From Clostridia bacterium (GTDB lineage: Bacteria; Bacillota; Clostridia; Oscillospirales; CAG-272), in NCBI GenBank assembly GCA_017472695.1, contig JAFUOQ010000032.1:1-61485 (forward strand): a stretch of 61,485 nt of DNA, in the 5' to 3' direction. The notes under the pieces were generated by a model. The model was not told where the DNA came from. It ran no database searches and saw nothing but the letters and a program-made list of their open reading frames with translations. Numbering within the stretch: the first letter of the stretch is position 1; each line of letters starts with the position of its first letter. This document shows positions 29,209 to 39,025 of this stretch, one piece after another. The position numbers were made by a program, and so were the translations under genes.

Positions 29209-30402
29209 TTATTTTCTATATTCCTCAGCCAACGTCTTAAACGCAGGCAAAGCACCAAGAACCGTCCCTTTTGATGTGCAATAAGCAATTCTTACATAGC
29301 CAGAAACACCGAAATCGTCGCAAGGAACGACCAAAATCTCGTGTTTTTTAGCCTTTTCGTAGAATTTGTAAGCATCAGGCTCTAAAGCCTTTACAAAGAG
29401 GTAGAATGCGCCATCTGGCTTTACGCACTCATAACCATATTCGGTTAGATTATCGTAAAGCAAGTCGCGGTTTTCCTTGTAAGCCTCAATGTTTACCTTC
29501 GCGTTTAGGCAATTTTTAATAACCTGCTGGAATAGGCTAGGTGCACAAACATAGCCAAGTGAGCGACCCGCACCACAAACGCACAAATAAACGTTTTGAG
29601 CATCCTGCATTTTGGGGTTAACTGCAATATATCCAATTCTCTCTCCAGGCAAGGAGAGGGACTTTGAATATGAGTAGCAAACTAAAGTATTGTCGTAATA
29701 GTTCATAAGATAAGGAACGTCAACACCTGAATAAACAAGCTCTCTATATGGCTCGTCAGCAATCAAATAAATTACCTTGCCATATTCCTCGCTCTTTTTC
29801 TTTAGAACCTCGCAAAGTGCTTTAATTGTTTCCTCTGAATAAACAACTCCACTTGGGTTGTTAGGAGAGTTAACAATAACGGCTTTTGTTTTTTCGTTTA
29901 TCTTGCTCTCAAAATCCTCAATGTCAACCTGGAAGGTCTTTTTCTTAGGTGCGCTAACAACAATTTTGCCGCCTGCGTTTTCAATAAACACTCTATATTC
30001 TGTAAAGAAGGGAGCAAAAACAATGCACTCCTCATCATTGCCTTCAAATACAGCCTTTAGACAGATGGAAAGAGAAGCCGCAGCACCACAGGTCATATAA
30101 ATTAGATTTGGGTTAATTTCGGCACCAAATCTTTCATTAATATTATTAGAGATAGCAGTCCTTACACCCAAATCGCCTTGAGCTGATGTGTAACCGTGTA
30201 AAAGCACAGAGCTTTCAGTTTTAAGTAAATTAGCAATAGCCTCGTTTACCTCACTGGGTGCTGGCACGCTTGGGTTGCCAAGGCTGAAATCATAAACGTT
30301 TTCAGCACCGATTTCCTTTGCGCGAGATTTGCTGTATTCAAAAATTTCTCTGATTATTGAGCGCTTGCTACCAAGAGCAAACATTTTTTCATTATATCCC
30401 AT
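29209..30402 (-). CDS. PLP-dependent aminotransferase, class I/II
   Basis: Aspartate-aminotransferase-fold enzyme, 397 aa. Visible are the substrate-side FSLGNPSVPAP, the PLP-binding NSPNNPSGVVYS, the LIADEPYRELVY aspartate and the Schiff-base lysine in YSYSKSLSLPGERIGY. The substrate cannot be told from sequence; aspartate or an aromatic/branched amino acid are all possible. GAGG precedes the ATG. It is transcribed away from the serine hydrolase gene upstream on the same strand, with a 65-base gap. Confidence 0.9.
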   Translation of the reverse strand: MGYNEKMFALGSKRSIIREIFEYSKSRAKEIGAENVYDFSLGNPSVPAPSEVNEAIANLLKTESSVLLHGYTSAQGDLGVRTAISNNINERFGAEINPNLIYMTCGAAASLSICLKAVFEGNDEECIVFAPFFTEYRVFIENAGGKIVVSAPKKKTFQVDIEDFESKINEKTKAVIVNSPNNPSGVVYSEETIKALCEVLKKKSEEYGKVIYLIADEPYRELVYSGVDVPYLMNYYDNTLVCYSYSKSLSLPGERIGYIAVNPKMQDAQNVYLCVCGAGRSLGYVCAPSLFQQVIKNCLNAKVNIEAYKENRDLLYDNLTEYGYECVKPDGAFYLFVKALEPDAYKFYEKAKKHEILVVPCDDFGVSGYVRIAYCTSKGTVLGALPAFKTLAEEYRK

Positions 30403-30467
30403 AATAAAGCCTCGATAAGTTAAATTAAGTTAAATATAAAAAATTATAGCACAATATCTATATGATG

Positions 30468-31952
30468 TCAATGCTTTGACATTTTGCCGTAAGCCTGACC
30501 ATTATAATTCCATAAAAAGTCCTCGGCGGTTTTATAAAAGGTAACTGTAATTCTATCATCATTAAAGCCGAAGCGCATAGAAACGTTTCCAAAATAGCGG
30601 TCAATGATTTGTGAGAAAATCATAATTTGGTTGTTACAAAGCCAAGCACCAGAGGTTGCCATATCATATTTTGAGCCGTCAAGCGTACGTGTGTTGCCAA
30701 TATCTTGTGAGTAGCCAAGCTCAGGAAACTTGCCAAAGTAGTTTTTATTTAAAAGAAAAGGCAAAACCATCTCGCCATTTTCATTTGTATAGTGTAGCTC
30801 ACCACCAATACCATTAAAATTAAAGCACAAGTCCTTTAAGCCTAATTCGTTTTCAGAAAATACATATTTTATGCCATTGATTTTGTCCTGCCAAGACGAG
30901 GTCTCTTGTCCCTTTATTGCAAAAAGGGATAGACCCTGTGTCGCGTTTTGCATATCAGTAAAAGCTTCATTATTTTCGGACAGGGGCGCATTTTCAAGGT
31001 TTTCAACGATAATATCAAAAAAGCTTGACATTAAAATTTCGCGAGAATATCCACAGCCTTGGTTGTCAGCTGTGCAAACAAAAATCAAATCATAGTCAGG
31101 CAAGCAAATTGTAAGCTGGTCGCCCATTCCAACAAAAGCAAATCCATTTTTCTCGGTTCTCCAAATTTGATAACCGTAGCCGTGTCCAATAACATCCTCA
31201 AAAGCGGTTTCTTGGTTATCAATTAAATTCGAGGTTGCTTCTCTTAAATATCTTTCGCTCAATAGTCTTTTGCCGTTCCATTCGCCAAGATTCATAACAA
31301 AGCGAGCAAATGAGAGCATATCACGAGAGGTGCAAAGAAGAGCAGAGTCACCCCAGCTCTCCCCAGTTGGAATTTTCAAAATTGTCGCATTTTTAAAAGT
31401 ACCAAGATGAGAGAATATCTTTTCGTTTAAGTAATCGAACAATGGCTTTTTTGCTAGCTTTTCAACAAGAGCACATAGAATCTGTGAGCCTTGACTATCA
31501 TACTCCCAAATAGTACCAGGATATCTCACATTATTAGGTCTTTTATTAAAATATAAATGGCATCTATCCTTGTCGCTATTTCCAAACCAGTTTTCACCAT
31601 AACCAACGGTTGACATCATTAGCATATTGCGAATGGTCTGATTTTTTATGGATTCGCATGGGGAAGTGTCTATTTTTTCAGGGAAATAGTCAATGATTTT
31701 ATCATCGAGTGACAGCTTTCCCTCATCAAGCAATAAGCCGATCGCCACTGAAACATAGCTTTTAGTTTCGGAATACATTCTATGTAAAAAGTCCCTGTTA
31801 AAGGGTGACCAGTAAAATTCACCAAAAATATTAGTGCCTCGGCACAAAATTACGCTGTGCATATGTAGCTTTCTTTTCTCAAGGCGTAAAATAAAATCCT
31901 TCACATATTTTGAGCTTATACCAATAGATTCCGGTGTTACGTTTTTAAACAT
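30468..31952 (-). CDS. Serine hydrolase, class C beta-lactamase fold
   Basis: A 494-aa protein with the penicillin-binding/beta-lactamase-like domain in residues 1-310. The SxxK nucleophile motif is in YSETKSYVSVAIG, a YxS-type motif is in WEYDSQGSQILCAL, and the third-motif region is GHGYGYQIW. The C-terminal 150 residues form a separate beta-rich part. There is no signal peptide, so it is probably a cytosolic esterase or peptidase rather than a resistance enzyme. GAGGAATTAAT-ATG fixes the start. Confidence 0.87.
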   Translation of the reverse strand: MFKNVTPESIGISSKYVKDFILRLEKRKLHMHSVILCRGTNIFGEFYWSPFNRDFLHRMYSETKSYVSVAIGLLLDEGKLSLDDKIIDYFPEKIDTSPCESIKNQTIRNMLMMSTVGYGENWFGNSDKDRCHLYFNKRPNNVRYPGTIWEYDSQGSQILCALVEKLAKKPLFDYLNEKIFSHLGTFKNATILKIPTGESWGDSALLCTSRDMLSFARFVMNLGEWNGKRLLSERYLREATSNLIDNQETAFEDVIGHGYGYQIWRTEKNGFAFVGMGDQLTICLPDYDLIFVCTADNQGCGYSREILMSSFFDIIVENLENAPLSENNEAFTDMQNATQGLSLFAIKGQETSSWQDKINGIKYVFSENELGLKDLCFNFNGIGGELHYTNENGEMVLPFLLNKNYFGKFPELGYSQDIGNTRTLDGSKYDMATSGAWLCNNQIMIFSQIIDRYFGNVSMRFGFNDDRITVTFYKTAEDFLWNYNGQAYGKMSKH

Positions 31953-32034
31953 ATTAATTCCTCGCTAAAATTGAACTTGAAAATATTTTACCATAAAATT
32001 ATGCATTTTACAATATAAATGGCAATAATTAATA

Positions 32035-32063
32035 TTGAAATTATCCTTTAAATATGATAAAAT
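32035..32063 (+). promoter_or_regulatory. Promoter of the flavodiiron-ZIP-rubredoxin operon
   Basis: TTGAAA (32035-32040), 17 bases and TAAAAT (32058-32063) lie 26 bases before the chosen fprA start. The -10 would overlap an upstream in-frame ATG at 32054, which supports the later start. Confidence 0.65.
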
Positions 32064-32089
32064 TGAAGCATAAAATCAAGGAGAAATAT

Positions 32090-33247
32090 ATGAAGGTTAC
32101 AAACGATATAAAATATATTGGAGTCAACGACCACGAAATAGATTTATTTGAAGGACAATATGATGTGCCAAATGGCATGGCGTATAATTCGTATGTGATT
32201 TTAGATGAAAAAATCGCAGTTTTCGATACAGTTGATGCTCGCTTCGGCAAAGAGTGGCTTGACAACTTAAAGGGCGCGTTAGATGGTAAAAGCCCTGATT
32301 ATTTGATAGTTCAGCATATGGAGCCTGACCACTCCTCAAACATCACGACATTTAAAAACGAATATCCAAATGCGATAGTAGTTGCAAGTGATAAAGCATT
32401 TGTAATGATGAAGCAATTTTTCGGTAGTGATTATTCTGATAATAGAATAATAGTAAAGGATAATGACACTCTTTCTCTTGGTAAGCATAACCTCACATTC
32501 TTAACCGCACCAATGGTTCACTGGCCGGAGGTTATAGTTACCTATGATAGCTATGATAAGGTGCTATTTAGTGCTGACGCATTTGGCAAATTCGGCGCGC
32601 TCGATATAGAGGACGAGGACGGCTGGGCTTGTGAGGCTCGCAGATATTATTTCGGTATAGTTGGGAAATATGGTATGCAAGCTAGCAATCTTTTAAAGAA
32701 GGTAAGCACATTTGAAATAAATACGATTTGCCCACTTCATGGTCCTGTGCTCAATGAAAATTTAGACTATTACCTTGACTTATACAAAACTTGGACAAGC
32801 TACGAGGTTGAGAGTGAGGGAATAGTGATTGCCTATACCTCAATTTATGGCAATACTAAAAAAGCAGTTGAGCTTTTAAAGGATGAGCTATTAAAAAATG
32901 GCTGTCCCAAGGTGGTGCTGAATGACCTTGCAAGAGTAGATATGCATGAGGCTGTGGAGGACGCATTTAGATATGGTACAATGGTGCTAGCAACCACAAC
33001 CTACAATAATGATATTTTTCCATTTATGCGTGAATTTCTTTACGAGCTCCTCGAAAGAGGCTATAAGAATAGAAAAATTGCAATTATCGAAAACGGAACT
33101 TGGGCACCAAATGCAAGAAAGAGAATAAAAGCAATTTTAGACGAAGCAAAAGGGCTTGAAATTCTTGAAAATGGTGTTACAATTCGCTCCGCTATGACAG
33201 AAGAAAGCAAGAAGGAAATAGAGGAGCTTGCAAAAATACTTAAATAA
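32090..33247 (+). CDS. fprA: Flavodiiron protein (oxygen/NO reductase)
   Basis: A-type flavoprotein that reduces O2 or NO with electrons from rubredoxin. The N-terminal beta-lactamase-like di-iron domain has HMEPDHSSN (H-x-E-x-D-H), the later histidine in MVHWPE, the D in FSADAFG and the H in CPLHGP. The C-terminal flavodoxin domain (about 245-385) begins IVIAYTSIYGNTKKAVELL. Start at 32090 has AAGGAG 6 bases upstream; length is 385 aa. A rubredoxin gene lies two genes downstream. Confidence 0.95.
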   Translation: MKVTNDIKYIGVNDHEIDLFEGQYDVPNGMAYNSYVILDEKIAVFDTVDARFGKEWLDNLKGALDGKSPDYLIVQHMEPDHSSNITTFKNEYPNAIVVASDKAFVMMKQFFGSDYSDNRIIVKDNDTLSLGKHNLTFLTAPMVHWPEVIVTYDSYDKVLFSADAFGKFGALDIEDEDGWACEARRYYFGIVGKYGMQASNLLKKVSTFEINTICPLHGPVLNENLDYYLDLYKTWTSYEVESEGIVIAYTSIYGNTKKAVELLKDELLKNGCPKVVLNDLARVDMHEAVEDAFRYGTMVLATTTYNNDIFPFMREFLYELLERGYKNRKIAIIENGTWAPNARKRIKAILDEAKGLEILENGVTIRSAMTEESKKEIEELAKILK

Positions 33248-33260
33248 AGGAGATTAGCCT

Positions 33261-34016
33261 ATGGATGTTGTACTTTTAACCGCACTGGGTGTAGGTGGTG
33301 CTACTGTTTTTGGCGCACTTATTGGATTTCTTATAAGAAAGCCGTCGCATAGGTTTAATGATATCGTCCTTTCCTTTGCCGCAGGTGTTATGCTATGCGC
33401 CGCGGTAATTGGTCTTATTGTCCCATCGCTCACTGATAAAAATGGCTCCTTGATAGTTACAATTATTGGTGTTTTGGCAGGAGCTGTTTGCCTTAATTTA
33501 ATTGATAAATTAGTTCCTCACCTTCATAAAATAACAGGGGTGGATATTGAAAAGCATCCGCACAAAAACGCAAATCTCAGTAAGGTTTTGCTTTTTGTAA
33601 TTGCCATTGCTATACATAACCTGCCCGAGGGAATTGCCGCAGGCGTTAGCTTTGGCTCTGAAAATACCGCACACGCACTAACAATTGCAGGTGGTATTGC
33701 ATTGCAAAACATTCCGGAGGGTATGATAATAATAGCACCAATGCTTTCTGCTGGTGTTACAAAAAGGCGCACATTTTTAATTGCACTTTCAACAGGTATA
33801 ATAGAGGTTATAGGAACTCTCATCGGTTATTTCGCAGTTAGTATTTCCCAGGCAATATTGCCATTTGCACTTGCATTTGCGGGAGGTACTATGCTTTATG
33901 TAATAAGTGATGAAATGATACCCGAAACTCATTCTCATGGAAATGAAAGATACGCAACCTATTCGTTGCTTGTTGGCTTTATACTAATGATGGCTTTTGA
34001 TTTTTTACTTGGTTAA
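33261..34016 (+). CDS. ZIP-family metal transporter
   Basis: A 251-aa membrane protein with eight predicted helices. The metal-binding helices carry AIHNLPEGIAAGVSFGS and GIALQNIPEGMIIIAPML, the paired HNxPEG and QNxPEG motifs of ZupT-type Zn/Fe importers. It sits 13 bases after fprA and before rubredoxin, so it probably supplies iron (or zinc) to this iron-rich oxygen-defence unit; that link is inferred from the operon. Confidence 0.93.
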   Translation: MDVVLLTALGVGGATVFGALIGFLIRKPSHRFNDIVLSFAAGVMLCAAVIGLIVPSLTDKNGSLIVTIIGVLAGAVCLNLIDKLVPHLHKITGVDIEKHPHKNANLSKVLLFVIAIAIHNLPEGIAAGVSFGSENTAHALTIAGGIALQNIPEGMIIIAPMLSAGVTKRRTFLIALSTGIIEVIGTLIGYFAVSISQAILPFALAFAGGTMLYVISDEMIPETHSHGNERYATYSLLVGFILMMAFDFLLG

Positions 34017-34058
34017 AAATGATTATTATAAAATTATAAAATTTAGGAGGAAACAAAA

Positions 34059-34214
34059 ATGAAATACGTATGTGATGTATGTGGATACGAATACGATGAA
34101 GCGGTAGGCGATCCAGATAACGGCATCGCCCCTGGCACAAAATGGGAGGACTTACCTGAGGATTTTGTATGCCCACTTTGCGGAGTTGGCAAAATTAGCT
34201 TTTCAAAGGAATAA
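34059..34214 (+). CDS. Rubredoxin
   Basis: A 51-aa one-iron electron carrier with both CxxC knuckles: [12 protein letters not shown] and [10 protein letters not shown], plus the conserved [20 protein letters not shown] loop. TAGGAGG lies 8 bases before the ATG. Likely the electron donor to the flavodiiron protein of the same transcript. Confidence 0.97.
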   Translation: MKYVCDVCGYEYDEAVGDPDNGIAPGTKWEDLPEDFVCPLCGVGKISFSKE

Positions 34215-34218
34215 AAAA

Positions 34219-34247
34219 ATCGCCACGAAGCTCGTGGCGATTTTTTC
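34219..34247 (+). terminator. Rho-independent terminator
   Basis: ATCGCCACGA-AGC-TCGTGGCGAT followed by TTTTT right after rubredoxin; also serves the convergent gene. Confidence 0.92.
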
Positions 34248-34251
34248 TTTA

Positions 34252-34785
34252 TTATTTGTTGTACACTCTGCGTAGTGCTAAAAGGAAAGCATCAATATCT
34301 CTTAATTTAAATGCATAGTCTATGTTTGTGCGAACAATAAACTTATTAGAAATTAGTTGAGTGCTTGTAATTTGAGAGAATGGGATGCTAGCTAGTGATT
34401 TTTCAATAGGTGAGCCGTTTAGCATAAAACCAACGGAGGTTTTTGTGATATAAACTATGCCGTTGGTATCCTTAAAGCTTCCAACATCAGCAAATACCAT
34501 ATTGTCGTTTTCATTTACAAGCTGTTGCATTTTAGCTTCATGTATTCTTACCAATTGACTTAAAAGAATCTTTAATAACACAAGTGGAATAATAGAGAAC
34601 ACACCAGCAAACAATACTGAAAAAACGATACCACCGATAATTCCAAGATAGCCTAGGCCATGGGGCGCTAAAAGTAAGTACATAATTGCACCAAAGGATG
34701 CACCACCAAATAAGCTGAGTAATATAACTATCGTTAATATAATGATGACAGCTGTTTTAAATATTTTTTTTGCATGCTTACGCAT
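34252..34785 (-). CDS. Membrane protein of unknown function (177 aa)
   Basis: The protein has two membrane helices (about 10-35 and 45-75) followed by a soluble C-terminal half. That half looks like a small beta-rich domain (VYITKTSVGFMLNGSPIEKSLASIPFSQITSTQLISNKFIV), reminiscent of PH-like domains, but the family is not recognised. Start at 34785 has AGGAGG 7 bases upstream. It follows the HgdB-like gene by about 46 bases on the same strand, so it may be part of that transcript. Confidence 0.75.
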   Translation of the reverse strand: MRKHAKKIFKTAVIIILTIVILLSLFGGASFGAIMYLLLAPHGLGYLGIIGGIVFSVLFAGVFSIIPLVLLKILLSQLVRIHEAKMQQLVNENDNMVFADVGSFKDTNGIVYITKTSVGFMLNGSPIEKSLASIPFSQITSTQLISNKFIVRTNIDYAFKLRDIDAFLLALRRVYNK

Positions 34786-34831
34786 AAAATCGCCTCCTAT
34801 CAAAATTGATCTTGGTCGAAATTTTTTATTT

Positions 34832-36094
34832 TTATAAAAGCTTTTCCTTGGCAACCACAAGCATCAATTTTATTCTGTTTTCTTGGTTTACCTTGGTTGC
34901 ACCTGGGTCGTATTCAATATCAACAATATTAAGTCTTGGGTCTATTCTTCGAACCTTGTTTATCATTCCTTTTGCAGCAACGTGACAGGGCAAACAACCA
35001 AAAGGCTGAACAATTACGATGTTTTCATAGCCGTTGTCAGCAAACTCTAGCATTTCAGCTGCTAAATACCAGCCCTCGCCCATGCTATTGCCAATTCCAA
35101 TAACGCCCTCTGCACGCTTCTTTAGGTCATTTACACGTTCAGGTGCTACAAAATTAGGGTTAGCTTCAATAGCGGATATAAGAATATCCTCCATTTTGAA
35201 CATATACTTCATAGCGAACTCTAAAATCGCTTTTTTTGCTTTGTTTCCACCATAAAGCCTCAAGTCCTCAAGTGCACCATTTGTCTTGTAAATTCCAAAG
35301 CCTAAAATGCTAGGAACATAAACCTCACAATCCTGCTCGGCTAGAAATTTTTCCAAATGGTTATTGCCAGGGGCAGAGTATTTAAGGTATAGCTCACCAA
35401 TTACGGCAACCTTTACCTTTGGAGTCTTTTCTACCTTTATGGATGCAAAATCATCTGCAATTGATTTGAGATTTTTCTTAATAGCCTTGGTAGAGAAGCC
35501 CTTGCCATTGGAGAAGCCTTTGCCAAGAGCATCGGTCCACTTGTCAATCATAGCATCCGTTTCACCCTTGTTTACCTCATATGGACGCACTTGATTACTT
35601 ACAATCATAATCATATCGCCATAAATAAGACCGGCAAGAGCCATAAGAAGTGATTTTGGAGAGAGATTGATTCCAGAATTAAGCTCAAGTCCCCAAATAT
35701 TCGCCGAAATAAATGGAACATTAGGATAGCCAGCCTTTTCAAAAGCCTTTCTCATAAGGTTGATATAGTTGCTATCGCGACAACCACCACCGGATTGCGT
35801 TATTACCATAGCAACCTTGTCAGGGTCGTATTTGCCACTCATAATAGTAGCAAGCATTTGCCCTGTTGTTAGCATAGCCGGATAACACATATCGTTATGT
35901 AAGTATTTAAGCGCAAGCTGTAATACCTCTGGGCCGTCATTTTCCATAATTTCAATCTTAAAGCCCTGTCTTAAAAGAATAGGCTTTAATATTTTAAAAT
36001 GAATAGGAGCCATGCTAGGAGAGAGAATAGTGTAATCCTTTTTCATCTTGAGAGTGAATTTAACTCTATCTCTGTAAGGTGAATTTTTACTCAT
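34832..36094 (-). CDS. HgdB-like 2-hydroxyacyl-CoA dehydratase/benzoyl-CoA reductase-type protein
   Basis: A 420-aa protein related to the C-terminal part of large BadF-type activases and to HgdB/BcrB-like iron-sulfur subunits. Possible cluster cysteines are in DMCYPAML, GGGCRDSNY and FGCLPCHVA. Such proteins use a low-potential cluster for difficult reductions. Start at 36094 (AGGAGGACGGAA-ATG) overlaps the stop of the 974-aa BadF protein by 8 bases, so the two are translationally coupled and probably form one complex. Together they equal a ~1400-aa single protein seen in other Clostridia. The family includes proteins linked to anaerobic plasmalogen synthesis; orthology is not proven. Confidence 0.82.
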   Translation of the reverse strand: MSKNSPYRDRVKFTLKMKKDYTILSPSMAPIHFKILKPILLRQGFKIEIMENDGPEVLQLALKYLHNDMCYPAMLTTGQMLATIMSGKYDPDKVAMVITQSGGGCRDSNYINLMRKAFEKAGYPNVPFISANIWGLELNSGINLSPKSLLMALAGLIYGDMIMIVSNQVRPYEVNKGETDAMIDKWTDALGKGFSNGKGFSTKAIKKNLKSIADDFASIKVEKTPKVKVAVIGELYLKYSAPGNNHLEKFLAEQDCEVYVPSILGFGIYKTNGALEDLRLYGGNKAKKAILEFAMKYMFKMEDILISAIEANPNFVAPERVNDLKKRAEGVIGIGNSMGEGWYLAAEMLEFADNGYENIVIVQPFGCLPCHVAAKGMINKVRRIDPRLNIVDIEYDPGATKVNQENRIKLMLVVAKEKLL

Positions 36095-39011
36095 TTCCGT
36101 CCTCCTTGCTTTGTTGCTCAATTGCCGCAATAAGGCTTCTTAAACGAATCTTAATAGCGCCAAGGTTTGTAACCTCGTCAATTTTTATTTGTGTATATAG
36201 ATTGCCATAGTATTCTAGTAGACTTCTTACCTCGTCTGTTGTAAGTGCATCAAGACCACAACCAAAGGATACCAAGTGTACAAGATACATATCATTCTGT
36301 GACGCAACGTATTTGGCTGCAGAGAATAGTCTTTGGTGGTATGTCCATTGGCTAAGCAGGTTAACCTTAAATTTGGGCACCATGCAAGCCACAGCATCCT
36401 CGGAAACGACAGCGAAGCCAAGTGCACAAATAAGCTTATGTATACCGTGGTTAATCTCTGGGTCTGCGTGGTAAGGACGACCTGCAAGAACAATAATTTT
36501 CTTGTCCTCACGTCTTGCCTCACTAACTATTCTTAAGCCCTCTCGGTTTATATCTGCCATATAATTATCGTATGCCAAATAAGCCTTTTTACACGCTTTC
36601 TTTACTGCACCATTTTTAAATGCACCAAAGTGCTTTTCAAGAACCTTCTTAAAGCGTTTAGCAAATTCACGTCTGTTGTGAGGACCAACATAATCATTGA
36701 TATATTTAATCTTGCCAAAGTTTAGAGTATTAGCCTCAATAACCTCAGGATATCCTGCAATAACCGCACAGTTGTAGTTGTTTTTAGCCTTCTTTTCATT
36801 GAAATTGTATGTCATACAAGGATAGAAAATCGCATCAACATTCATTTCAATTAGCTTTTGAATATGACCGTGCATCATTTTAGCAGGGAAGCATACAGTA
36901 TCTGACGGAATAGTGCCTTGACCGTTTAAATATAGCTTTCTGTTGGAGAATCCACTCATTTTAACAGTAAAGCCAAGCTCTCTAAATAGTGTATTCCAGA
37001 AAGGATACATTTCGTACATATTAAGTCCCATAGGCAGACCTATGACACCTCTTGTTCCCTCGCCCTCTGGCAAGGAAGCAAGCTTTTTAAGCTTATATTC
37101 GTAAAGATTTAACGAGTCGTCCTGCGCCTTATTGGTTACAGGCTTCTCACAACGGTTTCCACCGATAAATTTACGGCCACCACCGAAATCATTTACAGTT
37201 AACTGACATTTGTTGTTACATCCGTTACATGTAACACTCTTTATTGAATATGTAAAATTCTTTAGCTCCTCGTAAGAGAGAATAGCAGAATATCCGCTAT
37301 GCTTTTTCATTTGATTAGCATAAAGTGCCGCACCATAAGCACCCATCATACCAGCAATGTCAGGACGAATAACGTGCGCACCAATCTCTTGCTCAAATGC
37401 ACGGAGAACTGCATTGTTTAAGAATGTTCCACCTTGAACAACGATTTTTTTGCCAAGCTCATCAGCGGAGTGAACTCTTATAACCTTATAAAGAGCATTT
37501 TTAACAACGCTTATAGAAAGACCTGCTGAAATATTTTCAACAGTAACGCCTTCCTTTTGCGCCTGCTTAACAGACGAGTTCATAAATACAGTACATCTAG
37601 AGCCCAAATCAACAGGGTTATTTCCAAAAAGTCCTAGATTAGCAAATTCTTCAATAGGATAGCCAAGTGAGCTTGCAAAGGTTTGTAGGAATGAGCCACA
37701 TCCGGAGGAGCAAGCCTCGTTTAAAAATATATTATCAATAGCACCATTGCGAATTTTAAAGCACTTCATATCTTGTCCGCCAATGTCAATAATAAACTCA
37801 ACATCTGGCATAAAGTATTTAGCCGCGGTAAAGTGAGCAACGGTTTCAACAACACCAATATCAATGCCCAAGGCACTTCGCATCATATCCTCGCCATATC
37901 CTGTAACAGCACTTGATACAATTTTGATATTAGGATATTTTTCGTACATTTCTAAAAGAGTTTCTCTTACAACATCAATAGGCTTACCTTGATTTGATTG
38001 ATATTTAGAGAAAATAATAGCACCATCCTTGTCGGTGAGAACTACCTTTAAGGTTGTAGAGCCCGAATCAATACCAAGGTATGCATCACCCACGTATTCG
38101 ATTCCTTCTTTTCTTGGAACACTGTTGGCACTGTGACGCTCAATAAACTCGTTGTATTCTTCCTTGCTTTTGAACAAAGGAGAGAGGGAGGATTCAGCGC
38201 CAAAATCGGTTTTTTCACCGATTATTTCATATGCCTTGGCTAAATCCACCTTTTCTTCAGCATAGTAAGCCGCACCAAGCGCAACAAAAACAAGTGAATC
38301 CTCTGGACACACACCCTCGCATTTAAGAGTTTTGTCAAACGCGCGTCTCAATTCAGACAAGAAGGTAAGTGGACCACCAAGATATACGACATTACCCTCA
38401 ATAGGGTGTCCTTGCGCCAAGCCTGTAATTGTTTGGTTAACTATTGCATAGAAAATACTTGCAGAAATGTCCTCTTTTCTTGCACCTTGGTTAAGAAGAG
38501 GTTGAATATCTGTTTTAGCAAATACTCCACAGCGAGAAGCAATAGAGTAGATCTTTTCATAATTTTTTGCAAGCTCGTTCATTTCGCTTGTTTCAATTTG
38601 CATAAGGCTCGCCATTTGGTCGGCAAAAGCACCGGTACCACCAGCGCAAGTACCGTTCATACGAACCTCTAAATTGCCCTTTAAAAAGAGAATTTTAGCA
38701 TCCTCTCCGCCAAGCTCAATAACGACATCAGTGTCAGGGAGTCTATGACTTATAGCAACCTTTGTAGCATAAACCTCTTGAACGAAGGGCACACCCGCCC
38801 TTTCAGCAAGTCCCATACCGGCAGAGCCCGATACAGCACATACTACGGGCTCGGTTATATTAAATTTGTCAATAAGTCCCTTTATGACCTCACGGGTCTT
38901 TTCCTTTATCATTGCGAAATGACGCTCATAGCTTTTATGAATAAGGTTTCCCGCATCGTCAAGAACAACACATTTAATAGTAGTTGAGCCTATATCAATA
39001 CCAATTCTCAT
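36087..39011 (-). CDS. Double BadF/BcrA-type ATPase with DUF2229 domain
   Basis: A 974-aa protein. The first ASKHA ATPase (about 1-260) has GIDIGSTTIK, IELGGEDAK and the cluster motif CAGGTGAFADQMA at C122. A second (about 315-580) has GIDSGSTTLKVV, IDIGGQDMK and CSSGCGSFLQT. A DUF2229 part follows, with TCNGCNNKCQL and GGNRCEKP cysteines and later FYPCMTYNF. These activases use ATP to lower the potential of an electron passed to an HgdB-type partner, here the next gene. Start 39011 has AAAGGGG upstream. The two-gene set resembles plsA/plsR-type plasmalogen proteins of anaerobes. Confidence 0.88.
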   Translation of the reverse strand: MRIGIDIGSTTIKCVVLDDAGNLIHKSYERHFAMIKEKTREVIKGLIDKFNITEPVVCAVSGSAGMGLAERAGVPFVQEVYATKVAISHRLPDTDVVIELGGEDAKILFLKGNLEVRMNGTCAGGTGAFADQMASLMQIETSEMNELAKNYEKIYSIASRCGVFAKTDIQPLLNQGARKEDISASIFYAIVNQTITGLAQGHPIEGNVVYLGGPLTFLSELRRAFDKTLKCEGVCPEDSLVFVALGAAYYAEEKVDLAKAYEIIGEKTDFGAESSLSPLFKSKEEYNEFIERHSANSVPRKEGIEYVGDAYLGIDSGSTTLKVVLTDKDGAIIFSKYQSNQGKPIDVVRETLLEMYEKYPNIKIVSSAVTGYGEDMMRSALGIDIGVVETVAHFTAAKYFMPDVEFIIDIGGQDMKCFKIRNGAIDNIFLNEACSSGCGSFLQTFASSLGYPIEEFANLGLFGNNPVDLGSRCTVFMNSSVKQAQKEGVTVENISAGLSISVVKNALYKVIRVHSADELGKKIVVQGGTFLNNAVLRAFEQEIGAHVIRPDIAGMMGAYGAALYANQMKKHSGYSAILSYEELKNFTYSIKSVTCNGCNNKCQLTVNDFGGGRKFIGGNRCEKPVTNKAQDDSLNLYEYKLKKLASLPEGEGTRGVIGLPMGLNMYEMYPFWNTLFRELGFTVKMSGFSNRKLYLNGQGTIPSDTVCFPAKMMHGHIQKLIEMNVDAIFYPCMTYNFNEKKAKNNYNCAVIAGYPEVIEANTLNFGKIKYINDYVGPHNRREFAKRFKKVLEKHFGAFKNGAVKKACKKAYLAYDNYMADINREGLRIVSEARREDKKIIVLAGRPYHADPEINHGIHKLICALGFAVVSEDAVACMVPKFKVNLLSQWTYHQRLFSAAKYVASQNDMYLVHLVSFGCGLDALTTDEVRSLLEYYGNLYTQIKIDEVTNLGAIKIRLRSLIAAIEQQSKEDGNE

Positions 39012-39025
39012 AGTTTCCCCTTTCA

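Noticed and set aside
30468-31952. Beta-lactamase resistance gene
   Set aside because: It has the fold motifs of class C-like serine hydrolases but no signal peptide and an extra C-terminal domain, so a general esterase/peptidase is more likely.
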